From Limosilactobacillus caviae (GTDB taxonomy: Bacteria; Bacillota; Bacilli; Lactobacillales; Lactobacillaceae), in assembly GCF_014635905.1 (NCBI RefSeq), contig NZ_BMDS01000004.1:177388-241387 (forward strand): DNA of 64,000 bases, in the 5' to 3' direction. Position 1 is the first letter of the stretch, and every line of letters starts with the position of its first letter. Below the pieces are notes generated by a model. That model saw only the letters and a program-made list of their open reading frames with translations, was not told the DNA's origin and did no database searches. Shown here one piece after another: positions 44,450 to 54,625 of the stretch. The translations under genes were made by a program, and so were the position numbers.

Positions 44450-44486
44450 AAAGGTAGTTTCTCCTAAAAGGTGAAACTGCCTTTTT
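44450..44486 (+). terminator. terminator after the galactanase gene
   Basis: AAAGGTAGTTTC / GAAACTGCCTTTTT stem with a T run. Confidence 0.85.
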
Positions 44487-44571
44487 AGTAAAATTGCTAT
44501 ATTGCAGGACTTTTACTAAAATGTTACAAGAGTTATTAAATAATCTTAAATTATGGTAAATATTTCTAAGC

Positions 44572-44601
44572 TTCACAAACACTGTAGTAATGTAGTATTA
44601 T
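44572..44601 (+). promoter_or_regulatory. candidate promoter of the polysaccharide operon
   Basis: TTCACA, 18-bp spacer, TATTAT, 37 bases before the glf start codon. No other plausible promoter is seen up to the terminator at 57460. Confidence 0.45.
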
Positions 44602-44637
44602 ACAAAAGTATGTAAAAGTTATGATATGGAGAGAACA

Positions 44638-45756
44638 ATGAAAAATTATGACTATCTAGTAGTAGGTGCTGGCCTGTTTGGGGCTACTTTTGCCTACGAA
44701 GCAGCTAAACGAGGTAAGCGCGTTAAAGTAATTGAAAAGCGCGATCACATTGCTGGTAATATCTATACAAAGGAAGTAGACGGGATTCAAGTTCACCAAT
44801 ATGGTGCCCACATTTTCCATACATCTAATAAAGAAGTTTGGGAATACGTTAATCAATTTGCGGAATTTAACCGCTACACGAATAGTCCTGTAGCTAACTA
44901 TAAGGGGCATATGTATAACCTGCCATTTAATATGAATACATTCAGTGAAATGTGGGGAGTTCGTACGCCGAAAGAAGCAATGGCTAAAATTAATGAGCAA
45001 CGGCAAGAAATGGCTGGTAAGGAACCAAAGAACCTTGAAGAACAAGCTATTTCTCTTATTGGCCGCGATATCTATGAAAAGTTGATCAAGGGCTATACTG
45101 AAAAGCAGTGGGGACAAAAGGCAACTGAATTACCTGCCTTTATTATTCGGCGTCTCCCAGTGCGTTTGGTATATGATAACAACTACTTTAATGACACCTA
45201 CCAAGGGATTCCAATTGGCGGTTACACCCAGATCGTTGAAAAGATGCTTGATAGCGACTTAATTGATGTTGAGACTGGTGTGGACTTCTTTGATCAAAAG
45301 GCTAAGTACCTTGAAGATTATCCGAAAATAGTATTTACCGGGATGATTGACCAGTTCTTTGATTATCAATTAGGTGAACTTCAATATCGGAGCCTTCGCT
45401 TTGAAACAGAAGAAAAGAATGTCGGTAACTATCAAGGTAACGCGGTAATTAACTATACCGATGCCGAAACACCATATACACGGATTATTGAACATAAACA
45501 CTTTGAATTTGGCAAGGGTGATAAGGATAAAACGATCATCACTCGTGAATACCCTGCTGATTGGCATCGTGGTGATGAACCATATTATCCAATCAATAAT
45601 CAACGGAATAACGACCTTTACAAGCAATATACCAAGTTAGCTGACGAAAAGGCTGATAATGTTATCTTTGGCGGCCGTTTAGGACAATACCGTTATTACA
45701 ACATGGATCAAGTATTACATGCAGCTTTGACAGCTGTTAATAAGGAGTTTGATTAG
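44638..45756 (+). CDS. glf: UDP-galactopyranose mutase
   Basis: 372 residues; ATG 44638 chosen because GGAGAG lies just before it and overlaps the alternative ATG 44626. FAD site DYLVVGAGLFGATFAYEAAKRG, then IEKRDHIAGNIYT, HQYGAHIFHT near residue 60, and a C-terminal GGRLGQYRYYNMDQV, all diagnostic. Converts UDP-galactopyranose to UDP-galactofuranose. First gene of the Wzx/Wzy operon, so the polymer made here should contain galactofuranose. Confidence 0.96.
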   Translation: MKNYDYLVVGAGLFGATFAYEAAKRGKRVKVIEKRDHIAGNIYTKEVDGIQVHQYGAHIFHTSNKEVWEYVNQFAEFNRYTNSPVANYKGHMYNLPFNMNTFSEMWGVRTPKEAMAKINEQRQEMAGKEPKNLEEQAISLIGRDIYEKLIKGYTEKQWGQKATELPAFIIRRLPVRLVYDNNYFNDTYQGIPIGGYTQIVEKMLDSDLIDVETGVDFFDQKAKYLEDYPKIVFTGMIDQFFDYQLGELQYRSLRFETEEKNVGNYQGNAVINYTDAETPYTRIIEHKHFEFGKGDKDKTIITREYPADWHRGDEPYYPINNQRNNDLYKQYTKLADEKADNVIFGGRLGQYRYYNMDQVLHAALTAVNKEFD

Positions 45757-45761
45757 TAGCC

Positions 45762-47192
45762 ATGAAGGTTATTAAAAATTATTTGTATAATGTGGTCTAT
45801 CAGATTCTACTTCTGTTAGTACCCTTAATTACAGTTCCATATATTGCCCGTGTATTAGGGCCTGAACTTGTGGGAATTAACTCTTATACAAACAGTTGGA
45901 TGACCTTCTTCATGCTTGTTGGACAAATGGGAATTGCCCTTTATGGAAACAGGGAAGTGGCCTATCACCGTGATGATCCAATTGATCGGTCTAAGATCTT
46001 TTGGGGAATTGAAATGCTTCAGGGAATGACGATTTTAATTGCCCTTGGTGCTTATCTTGCTGCAGTATTACTGTTTAGTACAACCTTTAAGCATTATTTT
46101 CTTCTTCAGTCATTCTGGATTATTGCAGCTGGGGTGGATGTCTCATGGTACTTTATGGGAATGGAAAATTTTCAACGAATTGTTTTTCGGAATATGGTTG
46201 TAAAACTAGCTTCTGTAGCACTAATTTTCCTCATTGTTAAAGACCATAATGATCTTGGAAAATATATTGCTTTACTAGGTTTATCAAATTTGGTTGGGAA
46301 TTTAACCTTGTGGCCATACCTTCGTAAAGAAATTAAATGGGTGCCGATTTCCACTTGGCATCCATTTAAGCACTTTTATCCAGCCTTGTTGTTATTTATT
46401 CCAACAATTACAACACAGGTATACTTAGTTGTTAATCGACTTATGTTGGGACGAATGTCAACGCAAAATCAATTAGGTCAGTTTCAAAATACTGATCAGA
46501 TAACTAAGGTTGTTTTAGCAGTTGTTACTGCTTCTGGACAAGTAATGCTCCCCCATATTGCTAATAAGTTTTCTAAAGGGGATGTTAAGGGAATTCGGGA
46601 AAGCTTATATAATTCCTTTGATTTTATTACTGCATTAGCTGCACCAATGATGTTTGGTATCATGGCGATTGCTGAACCGTTTGCTCCGTGGTTTTTAGGG
46701 GCAGAATTTAATGATGCTGGGCGCTTAATGATGATTGAAGCACCAATTATTTTGTTTATTGGTTGGAGTAACGTTACTGGTACCCAGTACTTAATGCCAA
46801 TTAATCGAACAAGAGAGTATACTATTTCTGTGACAATTGGAGCTGTTGTCAATATTCTTGCTAATTTCCTGCTCATTGCAAAGTGGGGCGCTAGTGGTGC
46901 TGCGTTAGCAACCGATATTTCAGAATTTGCAGTCACTGCGGTACAGTTAATATACATTCGAACGACAATTCGTCGTCGCCGTTTGTTTGCTAGTACGTGG
47001 AAGTATTTGCTGAGTGGATTGATTATGTTTATAATTGTGTATCGGTTAGCTGCTATCATTAATATGACAGTAATGAATTTGATGATTGAAGTTATTGTTG
47101 GAATAGTAGTATATTTACTTGGAATTATTTTATTGAAAGCACCTGTTGTGGAAGAAGCAATAACATTAATTCAGAAGCGACAAAAAAAATAA
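45762..47192 (+). CDS. wzx: oligosaccharide flippase (Wzx-type, MOP superfamily)
   Basis: 476 residues, twelve to fourteen hydrophobic helices. Begins VIKNYLYNVVYQILLLLVPLITVPYIARVLGPELVGINSYTNSW (in adjoining parts), the polysaccharide-synthesis/RfbX opening of flippases, followed by GQMGIALYGNREVAYHRDD. Moves the undecaprenyl-diphosphate-linked repeat unit outward across the membrane. Starts 5 bases after glf and is followed by glycosyltransferase genes. Confidence 0.92.
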   Translation: MKVIKNYLYNVVYQILLLLVPLITVPYIARVLGPELVGINSYTNSWMTFFMLVGQMGIALYGNREVAYHRDDPIDRSKIFWGIEMLQGMTILIALGAYLAAVLLFSTTFKHYFLLQSFWIIAAGVDVSWYFMGMENFQRIVFRNMVVKLASVALIFLIVKDHNDLGKYIALLGLSNLVGNLTLWPYLRKEIKWVPISTWHPFKHFYPALLLFIPTITTQVYLVVNRLMLGRMSTQNQLGQFQNTDQITKVVLAVVTASGQVMLPHIANKFSKGDVKGIRESLYNSFDFITALAAPMMFGIMAIAEPFAPWFLGAEFNDAGRLMMIEAPIILFIGWSNVTGTQYLMPINRTREYTISVTIGAVVNILANFLLIAKWGASGAALATDISEFAVTAVQLIYIRTTIRRRRLFASTWKYLLSGLIMFIIVYRLAAIINMTVMNLMIEVIVGIVVYLLGIILLKAPVVEEAITLIQKRQKK

Positions 47193-47207
47193 GAGTGGAG
47201 AATTTAT

Positions 47208-48122
47208 ATGAAATATCAATCAGTGATTGTTACGTATAATAGAAAAAATAAGCTTATAGAGGCCGTTAACTCCCTTTTAAATCAAACAGAGAAACCAATA
47301 AGGATAATTCTTATTGATAATCACTCAACAGACGGTACAAAACAGTTACTTGAAACTTTGGGCTTCCTAGACAATCCTAGAATTAAGTATCTTCAAATGC
47401 CGAAAAATTATGGGGGATCTGGGGGATTTTATTATGGAATTAAAGAAGCAATGAAATATAAAGATTTTGATTTTCTATCTTTATCTGATGACGATGCTAT
47501 TTATAAGTTCACTTTTTTTGAATTAATTTCTAAATATCAACAAGCGCATCCAAATATAAAAGCCTTTAGTGGAACTGTTCAATACGAAGATGGTACTATT
47601 CAGATCGATCATCGAAGAAGAATCTTAGATGATCGGTGGTATCGACAAGATGATATTCCAATTACTGAATATCATCAAAATTTCGAAGTTGATTTACTAT
47701 CATTTGTGGGATGTGTAATTAGTAGAGATATCCTTGAAAAAATCGGCTTGCCAGAAAAAGACTATTTTATATACTATGATGATACGGAATATTCTTTACG
47801 TATCCGAAAATATAGTAAAATCATTAATGTTTCAAATGCGATTATTGTTCATAAAACGCCTAAAAAAGATCCTGCTAAACAGAATGTAATTACATGGAAA
47901 AATTACTATGAGTTAAGAAATTCAATGTTGATGAAGAAAAAACATTCTAATTGGAAATGGCTAAGATTTTATTTTTACCAATATTATATAAAATTAAGCA
48001 TAAGAATTTTGTTTAATAAAGTATATAAAGGACAAAGGAAAGAAGCATTTTATATTTATAATCAAGCTTTTAAAGATGCTTTGAAAAATAGAAAAGGAAA
48101 AAATAAACTATTTATGCCCTAA
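47208..48122 (+). CDS. family 2 glycosyltransferase, GlfT2-like (probable galactofuranosyltransferase)
   Basis: 304 residues after AGAGTGGAG. GT-A start QSVIVTYNRKNKLIEAVNSLLNQT, NYGGSGGFYYGIKEA near residue 65 (as in galactofuranosyl transferases), LSLSDDDAIY near 90 (DDD, donor and metal), and a C-terminal basic region without membrane helices. Placement beside glf supports transfer of galactofuranose; this is inference. From here to 56.5 kb the DNA is clearly more AT-rich than in glf and wzx. Confidence 0.82.
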   Translation: MKYQSVIVTYNRKNKLIEAVNSLLNQTEKPIRIILIDNHSTDGTKQLLETLGFLDNPRIKYLQMPKNYGGSGGFYYGIKEAMKYKDFDFLSLSDDDAIYKFTFFELISKYQQAHPNIKAFSGTVQYEDGTIQIDHRRRILDDRWYRQDDIPITEYHQNFEVDLLSFVGCVISRDILEKIGLPEKDYFIYYDDTEYSLRIRKYSKIINVSNAIIVHKTPKKDPAKQNVITWKNYYELRNSMLMKKKHSNWKWLRFYFYQYYIKLSIRILFNKVYKGQRKEAFYIYNQAFKDALKNRKGKNKLFMP

Positions 48123-48139
48123 TTAATTTGGAGAAAATA

Positions 48140-49090
48140 ATGAATGAAAATACAGTTGCAATTTTAATGTCAACTTATAATGGAGCAAGATATTTAAAAG
48201 ATCAGTTACAATCTATTATTAATCAGAGCTATAGTAATTGGCATCTGTATATAAGAGATGATGGATCAAGTGATGAAACTGTCGAAATTATTAAATCATA
48301 TGCAAAAAAAGATAGTAGAATAAGCATTCTTCACGATACCTTAGGTAATATTGGTTCAGTAAGATCATTTTTCTATTTATTAGAACAAGTAGATAGTAAT
48401 TTCTATATGTTTTCTGATCAAGATGATTATTGGAAACAAAGTAAAATACAGAAAAGCATACTTTTACTAAAACAGCATAATCATAAACGAAAGCCAATAT
48501 GCGTATATACAAACCTTCAAATAGTTGATGATAATTTAAAAGGAAATGAATTACTATTAACAAAAACTTGGCAAGATTTTCCAAAGCTATTTTTTACAAA
48601 TAATTTATATGGATGCACAATGTTATTTAATAATTTTTTGAAAGAAAAAATTAAATTCGATCAACTTAACTATGATAATATCTATGTTCATGATTGGTGG
48701 TTAGCGTTGGTTTGTGCTATTTTTGGTGAAATTCATTATTTGGATGAGCCAACAATTTTATATCGGCAGCATTATGGTAACCAAATAGGCGCTACTTCAA
48801 AAAATATTAGCGTGCTTATAAAAAGATTGTTTAATAAAAGTAAGGATGAAAAGTTATTGCAGAGTACAATTCTTTTTGCTGAAGAACTTGAAAAGTCATA
48901 TGGTAAGGAATTGAAAAATATTAATATACAGGGATACGTGAAAAATTATGCAATGATTTCGAGTAAAAGTTCTTTCTTTAATAATTTAAAAGTAATACTT
49001 AAATTTCCACCTAGATCAGTGCATCTTAGTAAGGAGCTGTTTTATATGTATATTTTAGTCTTTTACTCACGTTTATTTTTCTTGAAATAG
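48140..49090 (+). CDS. family 2 glycosyltransferase (rhamnosyltransferase-like)
   Basis: 316 residues; ATG 48140 follows TTTGGAG, whose TTG is a less likely start. AILMSTYNGARYLKDQLQSIINQSYSNWHLYIRDDGSSDET, then MFSDQDDYWK near residue 90 (the DQDD motif typical of this branch) and VHDWWLALVCAIFG near 180. Donor and linkage are unknown. A close paralogue lies at 50917 in the same operon. Confidence 0.87.
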   Translation: MNENTVAILMSTYNGARYLKDQLQSIINQSYSNWHLYIRDDGSSDETVEIIKSYAKKDSRISILHDTLGNIGSVRSFFYLLEQVDSNFYMFSDQDDYWKQSKIQKSILLLKQHNHKRKPICVYTNLQIVDDNLKGNELLLTKTWQDFPKLFFTNNLYGCTMLFNNFLKEKIKFDQLNYDNIYVHDWWLALVCAIFGEIHYLDEPTILYRQHYGNQIGATSKNISVLIKRLFNKSKDEKLLQSTILFAEELEKSYGKELKNINIQGYVKNYAMISSKSSFFNNLKVILKFPPRSVHLSKELFYMYILVFYSRLFFLK

Positions 49091-49106
49091 GAGAGGGGAC
49101 AAAGTA

Positions 49107-50312
49107 GTGGCGTTAAATAAATTAAAGAACAAACGAATATATGGCGAACAATTATATTTCATAGCTTTGTCATTAAGCCTTGTTGCCTCTTTCATAATTA
49201 ATACGACCTTTATGATTTACTTTAATGTAAAGCATCTGAATTGGATTAATTATTTTTCTTTTGGGCTACTTATGATTAAAATTTTTGTTTTTGATCGTTT
49301 TAATATAAAACAGTATTTATCTATTATAATAATTATTTTCTTAGCGGTATTATCGTGGCGAAATACACAAATAAATACAGTTATGATAATATTTGGCTTT
49401 ATTCTTGGTGCGCAAGGCGTAGAATTTAAAAGGATAATACAACAATACTTTAGAATAAATTTTAGTTTGATTTTGTTGACAATGTTGTATTCTTTGTTAG
49501 GTATTATTCGTAATTTAGTTTTCTTTCGAGAAAATATTTTCAGGTATAGTTTTGGAATAGACTATCCTACAGATTTAGCAGCATATATATTTTATTTATG
49601 CCTAGCGTATTGTTATTTAAATTATAAGAAAATGAATTTGCAACGTTGGCTTTTGATAATAGGGGTTGCTTTATCCACATACTTAGTTACTAATACTAGA
49701 CTTGATACTCTATTAATTATACTTATAGTACCAACTATTACTATTGCGAAAAGAGCAAAAGCTACTAGTAATCAGTATTTAAAATTTATTGCATCTTCTT
49801 TTTGGTATCTAAGTATAATTCTTCCATATACATTCATCTTATTAACGGTTAATTTTACTTTTAGTAGCCCTATCATGGTTAAACTTAATCAATTTTTTTC
49901 AGGTCGACTAACCTATGGGCATCAAGGTTTGAATAGTTATGGAATAACTTTATTTGGTCAAAAAATAGTAGAACATGGTTGGGGAGGAATAAAAGGATTA
50001 AAAATGATGCAGCAAAATCCCTTTAATTATTTTTTTATAGATTCATCATTTGTAAGAATGCTATTAATAAATGGAACAATTATAGGAATGATAGCTTTTA
50101 TCATTTTGATATCTATTTCAATTCATGAAACTTTTAACCATGATTATATTCTACCAGCATGCATATTTTTAGTTGTATTAAGCAGTATAATAGACCAACA
50201 TATGTTAGAAATAACGTATGATCCATTCATATTATCATTTTTATCGATTGTCAGTAAGAAAGTAAATGGGGGATTTAACCATGACGAAGCAAAGAAATTA
50301 TACATTGGGTAG
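49107..50312 (+). CDS. wzy: polysaccharide polymerase (Wzy-like)
   Basis: 401 residues from GTG 49107. About ten to eleven hydrophobic helices and a large extracytoplasmic loop late in the protein, containing YGITLFGQKIVEHGWGG and FIDSSFVRMLLINGTIIGMIAF, text often seen in Wzy/O-antigen polymerases of lactobacilli and streptococci. Wzy proteins share little sequence, so the call rests on topology and position: between wzx and wzz in a cluster with a single such gene. It overlaps the wzz start by 32 bases. Confidence 0.75.
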   Translation: MALNKLKNKRIYGEQLYFIALSLSLVASFIINTTFMIYFNVKHLNWINYFSFGLLMIKIFVFDRFNIKQYLSIIIIIFLAVLSWRNTQINTVMIIFGFILGAQGVEFKRIIQQYFRINFSLILLTMLYSLLGIIRNLVFFRENIFRYSFGIDYPTDLAAYIFYLCLAYCYLNYKKMNLQRWLLIIGVALSTYLVTNTRLDTLLIILIVPTITIAKRAKATSNQYLKFIASSFWYLSIILPYTFILLTVNFTFSSPIMVKLNQFFSGRLTYGHQGLNSYGITLFGQKIVEHGWGGIKGLKMMQQNPFNYFFIDSSFVRMLLINGTIIGMIAFIILISISIHETFNHDYILPACIFLVVLSSIIDQHMLEITYDPFILSFLSIVSKKVNGGFNHDEAKKLYIG

Positions 50313-50904
50313 TATGAGCAAAATTATAACAAAAAACATTCTAATAATTGGAATTTTAACCATTTTAGGCGCTGTAATAGGTGGCTTATACGCGAATAAT
50401 AAAAAGACGACGAATTATTTTGCAGACTCTACTGTAATGATAAACGCAGATTTAAACAATACTGATTATAAAAATTCTGCACTTTTAGCAGAAAAAGGAA
50501 TGATGAAAACATATGAAGAAATTGCAGGCAATCAAGAAAGTATGTTAACAGCCAAGAAGTACTTACCTAAAGAAATGCGTAAATCATTAACTGTTGAGGA
50601 AATGATGTCTGCTGTAAAAGTCAATTCTTCACCTGACTCTTTAATACTTAATTTTAGTGTAAAGACAGAAAACAGTACAGATTCTGTTGAAATTGCGAAC
50701 GCAGTTGCCAAGGCAGCAACACTTATATTGCCAAAATACAGTCAAAATAATAATACTGTCAAAGTTTTAACAAGAGCAAATAAGAAAAACATTAATAGTA
50801 ATACGACACCATCAGTAAAGAAATATATTGTAATGGGAGCCTCGTTAGGACTATTGGTTGGGCTGATTTTTTCTTTTAGTATTACAACTTGGAAGCATAT
50901 GTAA
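50281..50904 (+). CDS. wzz: Wzz-type chain-length determinant
   Basis: 207 residues from ATG 50281 (GGGGGA upstream; in-frame ATG 50266 is less likely). Two membrane helices at about residues 20-38 and 178-198 bracket an extracellular Ser/Asn-rich domain with periodic helices, the CpsC/Wzz layout. The N-terminal segment has IITKNILIIGILTILGAVIGGLYANNKKT. Controls polymer length together with Wzy. No CpsD-type tyrosine kinase or CpsB phosphatase gene accompanies it in this operon. Confidence 0.82.
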   Translation: MTKQRNYTLGSMSKIITKNILIIGILTILGAVIGGLYANNKKTTNYFADSTVMINADLNNTDYKNSALLAEKGMMKTYEEIAGNQESMLTAKKYLPKEMRKSLTVEEMMSAVKVNSSPDSLILNFSVKTENSTDSVEIANAVAKAATLILPKYSQNNNTVKVLTRANKKNINSNTTPSVKKYIVMGASLGLLVGLIFSFSITTWKHM

Positions 50905-50916
50905 CTGAGGTGGAAA

Positions 50917-51891
50917 ATGACAACTCCTAAGATTGCAATTTTAATGTCGACTTATAATGGTCAAAAGTATTTAAGTGAACAAATTGAATCAATTCAAAAA
51001 CAATCCTATTCTAATTGGCGACTTTATATTCGAGATGATGGTTCCACTGATGCTACTATTAATATTATTAAAAGATATACGACTAGGGATCCTCGAATTA
51101 TATTTTTTAATCAGAACCATATAGAAAATCAAGGTGTTGCTAAATCATTTATGACATTATTAGAGAATATAGAAGCTGACTATTACATGTTTGCAGATCA
51201 AGATGATTACTGGAAAAAAGATAAAATTGCAAATACATTAGATGTAATGAAATCCAGTGAGAAAGTGAATGTTAATAAACCGATTTGCGTCCATACTAAT
51301 TTGACACTTGTTGATTCAAATTTGAAGGGAAATTTATTAATGAATGAAAAAAAAGTATGGTCAACTTTTAAGGAACTTTTATTTGCTAATTGTGTAACGG
51401 GATGTACAGTAATGATTAACTCAAAGTTAAAATCATTAGTAGACTTTAATAAATTAAGATTTGTTAATATATATCTTCATGATTGGTGGATTGCTCTAAT
51501 TGCAGCTGGCTTTGGAAAAGTTGTGTATCTAGACCAGGCAACAATGCTTTATCGGCAACATCCAGGTAATTTGGTGGGAAGTGACAAGCCAGGAACAAAA
51601 TGGCATAACAAAACCACTAAACATCCATTTAGCGATAGGATAATGCAAACTGTTCGAATGGCTTGGGACTTTTGGAAGGTATATAACGAAAAAATTCAAG
51701 GTAGCGATAGACGTTATGTGAAGGAATATGCGAGTCTGGTTAATCACCAAAGTCCATTTTGGAATATGAAAGTTATTTGTATTTGTCCTCCACGAAGACA
51801 AACGTTGAAGGGAGACCTTTTTTTTAGCTATTTGATTGTAAATCAATTTAGGATGTTTCAAAGCCTAAATAAAGATGGTGAACAACTTTGA
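50917..51891 (+). CDS. family 2 glycosyltransferase, paralogue of the 48140 gene
   Basis: 324 residues. AILMSTYNGQKYLSEQIESI, YSNWRLYIRDDGSTDATINII near residue 30, MFADQDDYWKKDKIAN near 90 and LHDWWIALIAAGFG near 190 mirror the upstream paralogue. The two probably add different sugars or linkages in the same repeat unit. Its stop codon overlaps the TTG start of the next gene by four bases (TTGA). Confidence 0.87.
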   Translation: MTTPKIAILMSTYNGQKYLSEQIESIQKQSYSNWRLYIRDDGSTDATINIIKRYTTRDPRIIFFNQNHIENQGVAKSFMTLLENIEADYYMFADQDDYWKKDKIANTLDVMKSSEKVNVNKPICVHTNLTLVDSNLKGNLLMNEKKVWSTFKELLFANCVTGCTVMINSKLKSLVDFNKLRFVNIYLHDWWIALIAAGFGKVVYLDQATMLYRQHPGNLVGSDKPGTKWHNKTTKHPFSDRIMQTVRMAWDFWKVYNEKIQGSDRRYVKEYASLVNHQSPFWNMKVICICPPRRQTLKGDLFFSYLIVNQFRMFQSLNKDGEQL

Positions 51892-52637
51892 AAAATAAAG
51901 TATTTTCAATAATAACGATTGAAAACAATAAGGAAATATTTCAGACATTTAATAAAAATCTAAAGAAACAAAAAGATATAGATTATGAATTAATTGCTAT
52001 TAATAATGAAAATAATCAATATTCTTCCGCACGTGATGCTTATAGGCAAGCTATATTACAAAGTAAAGGTGAGTATCTTCTATTCTTACACCCAGATATT
52101 TACTTTTTAGATAGTTTTGCTTTAAGAGATATAGCTACTAAAGTTTATGAATTAAACGATTTTGGAGTAATTGGGGTTGCAGGCTGTCCTACTGGAAAGA
52201 AAAGCTATATAGTAACTTCTATTTTTCAGGGAGAAAGTAGAGAAGCTTTTGGTACAAGGATTAAAAGACCAATAAATGTTCAGACGGTCGATGAATGCTT
52301 TTTCATTATGAAAAGAGACATTTATGATAAAATACCGTTTTCTACTATAAAGGGATGGCATTTTTATGCCGTAGAACAATGCTTAAGAGCAATTATTATT
52401 GGACAAAAAAACTATGTTATTCCTGCAAGAATATGGCATAAGTCAGCAGGAGCATCTGAAGATAGTAACTATATTAAGACCGGTAAAATAATCGTTAATA
52501 AGTATGGTCAATATTTTGATTCAATAAATACTACCATTACTAAATGGTATATTCATGGGTATTTAAAAAAAAATATTTTACCTTGGGTTAAACATTGGAA
52601 GAGGATGATGGAATGGAATCTGGGTATAAAAAAATGA
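51888..52637 (+). CDS. StrF-like family 2-type glycosyltransferase
   Basis: 249 residues from TTG 51888, overlapping the previous stop. FSIITIENNKEIFQTFNKNL, YELIAINNENNQYSSARDAYRQAILQSKGEYLLFLHPDIYF (in adjoining parts) near residues 35-75 and GVAGCPTGKKSY near 105 follow the StrF-type pattern (Glyco_tranf_2_5; LHPD in place of DxD). A catalytic Asp-based site is present, but donor and acceptor are unknown. No membrane helices. Confidence 0.75.
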   Translation: MKNKVFSIITIENNKEIFQTFNKNLKKQKDIDYELIAINNENNQYSSARDAYRQAILQSKGEYLLFLHPDIYFLDSFALRDIATKVYELNDFGVIGVAGCPTGKKSYIVTSIFQGESREAFGTRIKRPINVQTVDECFFIMKRDIYDKIPFSTIKGWHFYAVEQCLRAIIIGQKNYVIPARIWHKSAGASEDSNYIKTGKIIVNKYGQYFDSINTTITKWYIHGYLKKNILPWVKHWKRMMEWNLGIKK

Positions 52638-54625
52638 TATGGAATATTTTTAAAGCATTGTTGATGGCTCTTTTTCTGTCGATTAATTTAAACACAATTG
52701 ATAAGAATACAGACGCAAAAGCCGACATGTATTTAAAATTAAAACAATATCTTCAACCTTTTTTAGCTATAAATATTCTCACCTATTTAATTTACTTTAT
52801 AATTTTAATATTACTAATTGCTTATTTAAAAAGAAACTATTATAAAACTAGTCTAGCTTTTAAGTCTTTTTCAGTGCTTTACAGTATAATTTTAGCACTA
52901 TGTACATGTTATGGTACTATCGCTAGGAAGGGAAACATATTTAATTATTTATATAATCAAAAATATTTAATTATATTTTTGGTCGTAGTAATTACTTGGA
53001 CTATATTTTTTTATTTAATATTAGAATTCTTAATAACTTATTTTAATAGGACAAAAGCGCAAAAGTTCATTGTTGAAGGTTCTACTATTAACTGGAGAAA
53101 ATGGTTTTGTATAATTTTGATATGCTGGTTACCATATATAATTATATTATATCCGGGAACTACAAATCCCGATACAATTAATCAGTTGTTAGAATTTTTT
53201 AATCATGGTAATTGGGTTCGGGATGATTATCCTATTGCCTGGTATATGGTTCCTAATAATCCATTCACTATTTCTAATCAGCATAATTTTTTAGTAACAT
53301 TATTTTATGGTATGAATTTTAAATTAGGAATAAGCTTATTTCATAATGCTGGAATTGGGGTATTTATTAATTCTATATTTCAAATAATAGGACTCGTGGC
53401 TATACTAACTTATGCATTAGTAACATTCTCAAGACTTGGTATGAATAATCTTTTTTTACGCTGTTTTGGTATTTTTTTCGCATTATTTCCAATGCTCCCA
53501 ATGATAGGAATGTTTTTAGGAAAAAATGTTCTATATAGTATTTTTCTAACCTGGTCATTTCTCTTAGTTGTAAATGCCTTAGAACAACCAAAATTATTTA
53601 AAGAGTCAAGATGGAATATTTACCTATTTCTAAGTTTGTTAGGTCAACTAGCAGTAGAAAAATATGCCATTTATATAATTGCATTTATGGCAATTCTTGT
53701 TCCTGTTTTATTTTGGAGAAAGAATTTTACAAAAAAATTAGTTATCACTATGTTAGGTTCTTTGATTGGCTTTTTAGTTGTTCAAGGAGCAATTTTTGAA
53801 GCATTACATGTACCTAATGGTGATCCGATAGAAGGTAAATCGGTAATGATTCAGTCTACTGCTCTATATCAAAAGTATCATCCTAATGACATGACAGATT
53901 ATCAGAAAAAAGTAATAAATAAAGTCTTTGTACGAAAAAACCTGGCTAATTTGTATACACCTGGACTATCTGACCCTGTAAAATCATCAGGTGGAAAAAA
54001 AATAGGTTTACAACCAAATGGAAGCTTTAATCAACATCTTAATAAAAATTTTGTTGAAGGTTATCGTTATAGAACTGTAACAGCTAATGATATAAAAAAT
54101 TATAATAAAGTATGGCTGCAATTAATGTTAAAGCATCCTATGACTTTGTTTGAAGCATTCATGGGGCAAGGATACGGATATCTGGATTTACAAGCAACGC
54201 AAGGAGATATTTCAGTAAATACTCCAGCTGATGCATTAAATGTAGCACAAGTTCATCATGAAATACCAATAGGTTCTAAAAGCTACACAATTGATTATAC
54301 TAGGCACTGTCAGAGACTGAGGAAATTAATTGCTGGTATCTATAATGTTTGTTCTAAAATCCCACCCTTTGCATTTTTATTGAATGGAAATTACTTAATA
54401 AATATTTCAGTTATATGTTTTCTACTTATTTTAGGAACCGGTAGGTATGGAAAGGCATTAACAATATTACCTATATTACTTCAAGTGCCAATTTTTATGC
54501 TGTCTCCAGTGAATGGAAGCCAGAGATACATGTATCCATTCTTTTTTACAACTTTTATTGTGTTAGGAATAGTTCTTTGCTGGAAAAAAACTAAAAATAA
54601 AGAGAGTAGGAAGGATTCTATATGA
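52613..54625 (+). CDS. DUF6020-like polytopic membrane protein, candidate GT-C glycosyltransferase
   Basis: 670 residues; ATG 52613 follows AGAGGATG, and upstream TTG 52595 is in frame. About twelve or more helices. After helix 5 the text WLPYIIILYPGTTNPDTINQLLEFFNHGNW sits in the first extracellular loop (YPG..NPD...Q), followed by a second conserved region SNQHNFLVTLFYGMNFKLG. A conserved acidic residue after YPG is typical of GT-C enzymes that use lipid-linked sugars outside the membrane. This function is inference; the family has none assigned. It overlaps the next gene by four bases, a paralogue. Confidence 0.7.
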   Translation: MESGYKKMIWNIFKALLMALFLSINLNTIDKNTDAKADMYLKLKQYLQPFLAINILTYLIYFIILILLIAYLKRNYYKTSLAFKSFSVLYSIILALCTCYGTIARKGNIFNYLYNQKYLIIFLVVVITWTIFFYLILEFLITYFNRTKAQKFIVEGSTINWRKWFCIILICWLPYIIILYPGTTNPDTINQLLEFFNHGNWVRDDYPIAWYMVPNNPFTISNQHNFLVTLFYGMNFKLGISLFHNAGIGVFINSIFQIIGLVAILTYALVTFSRLGMNNLFLRCFGIFFALFPMLPMIGMFLGKNVLYSIFLTWSFLLVVNALEQPKLFKESRWNIYLFLSLLGQLAVEKYAIYIIAFMAILVPVLFWRKNFTKKLVITMLGSLIGFLVVQGAIFEALHVPNGDPIEGKSVMIQSTALYQKYHPNDMTDYQKKVINKVFVRKNLANLYTPGLSDPVKSSGGKKIGLQPNGSFNQHLNKNFVEGYRYRTVTANDIKNYNKVWLQLMLKHPMTLFEAFMGQGYGYLDLQATQGDISVNTPADALNVAQVHHEIPIGSKSYTIDYTRHCQRLRKLIAGIYNVCSKIPPFAFLLNGNYLINISVICFLLILGTGRYGKALTILPILLQVPIFMLSPVNGSQRYMYPFFFTTFIVLGIVLCWKKTKNKESRKDSI

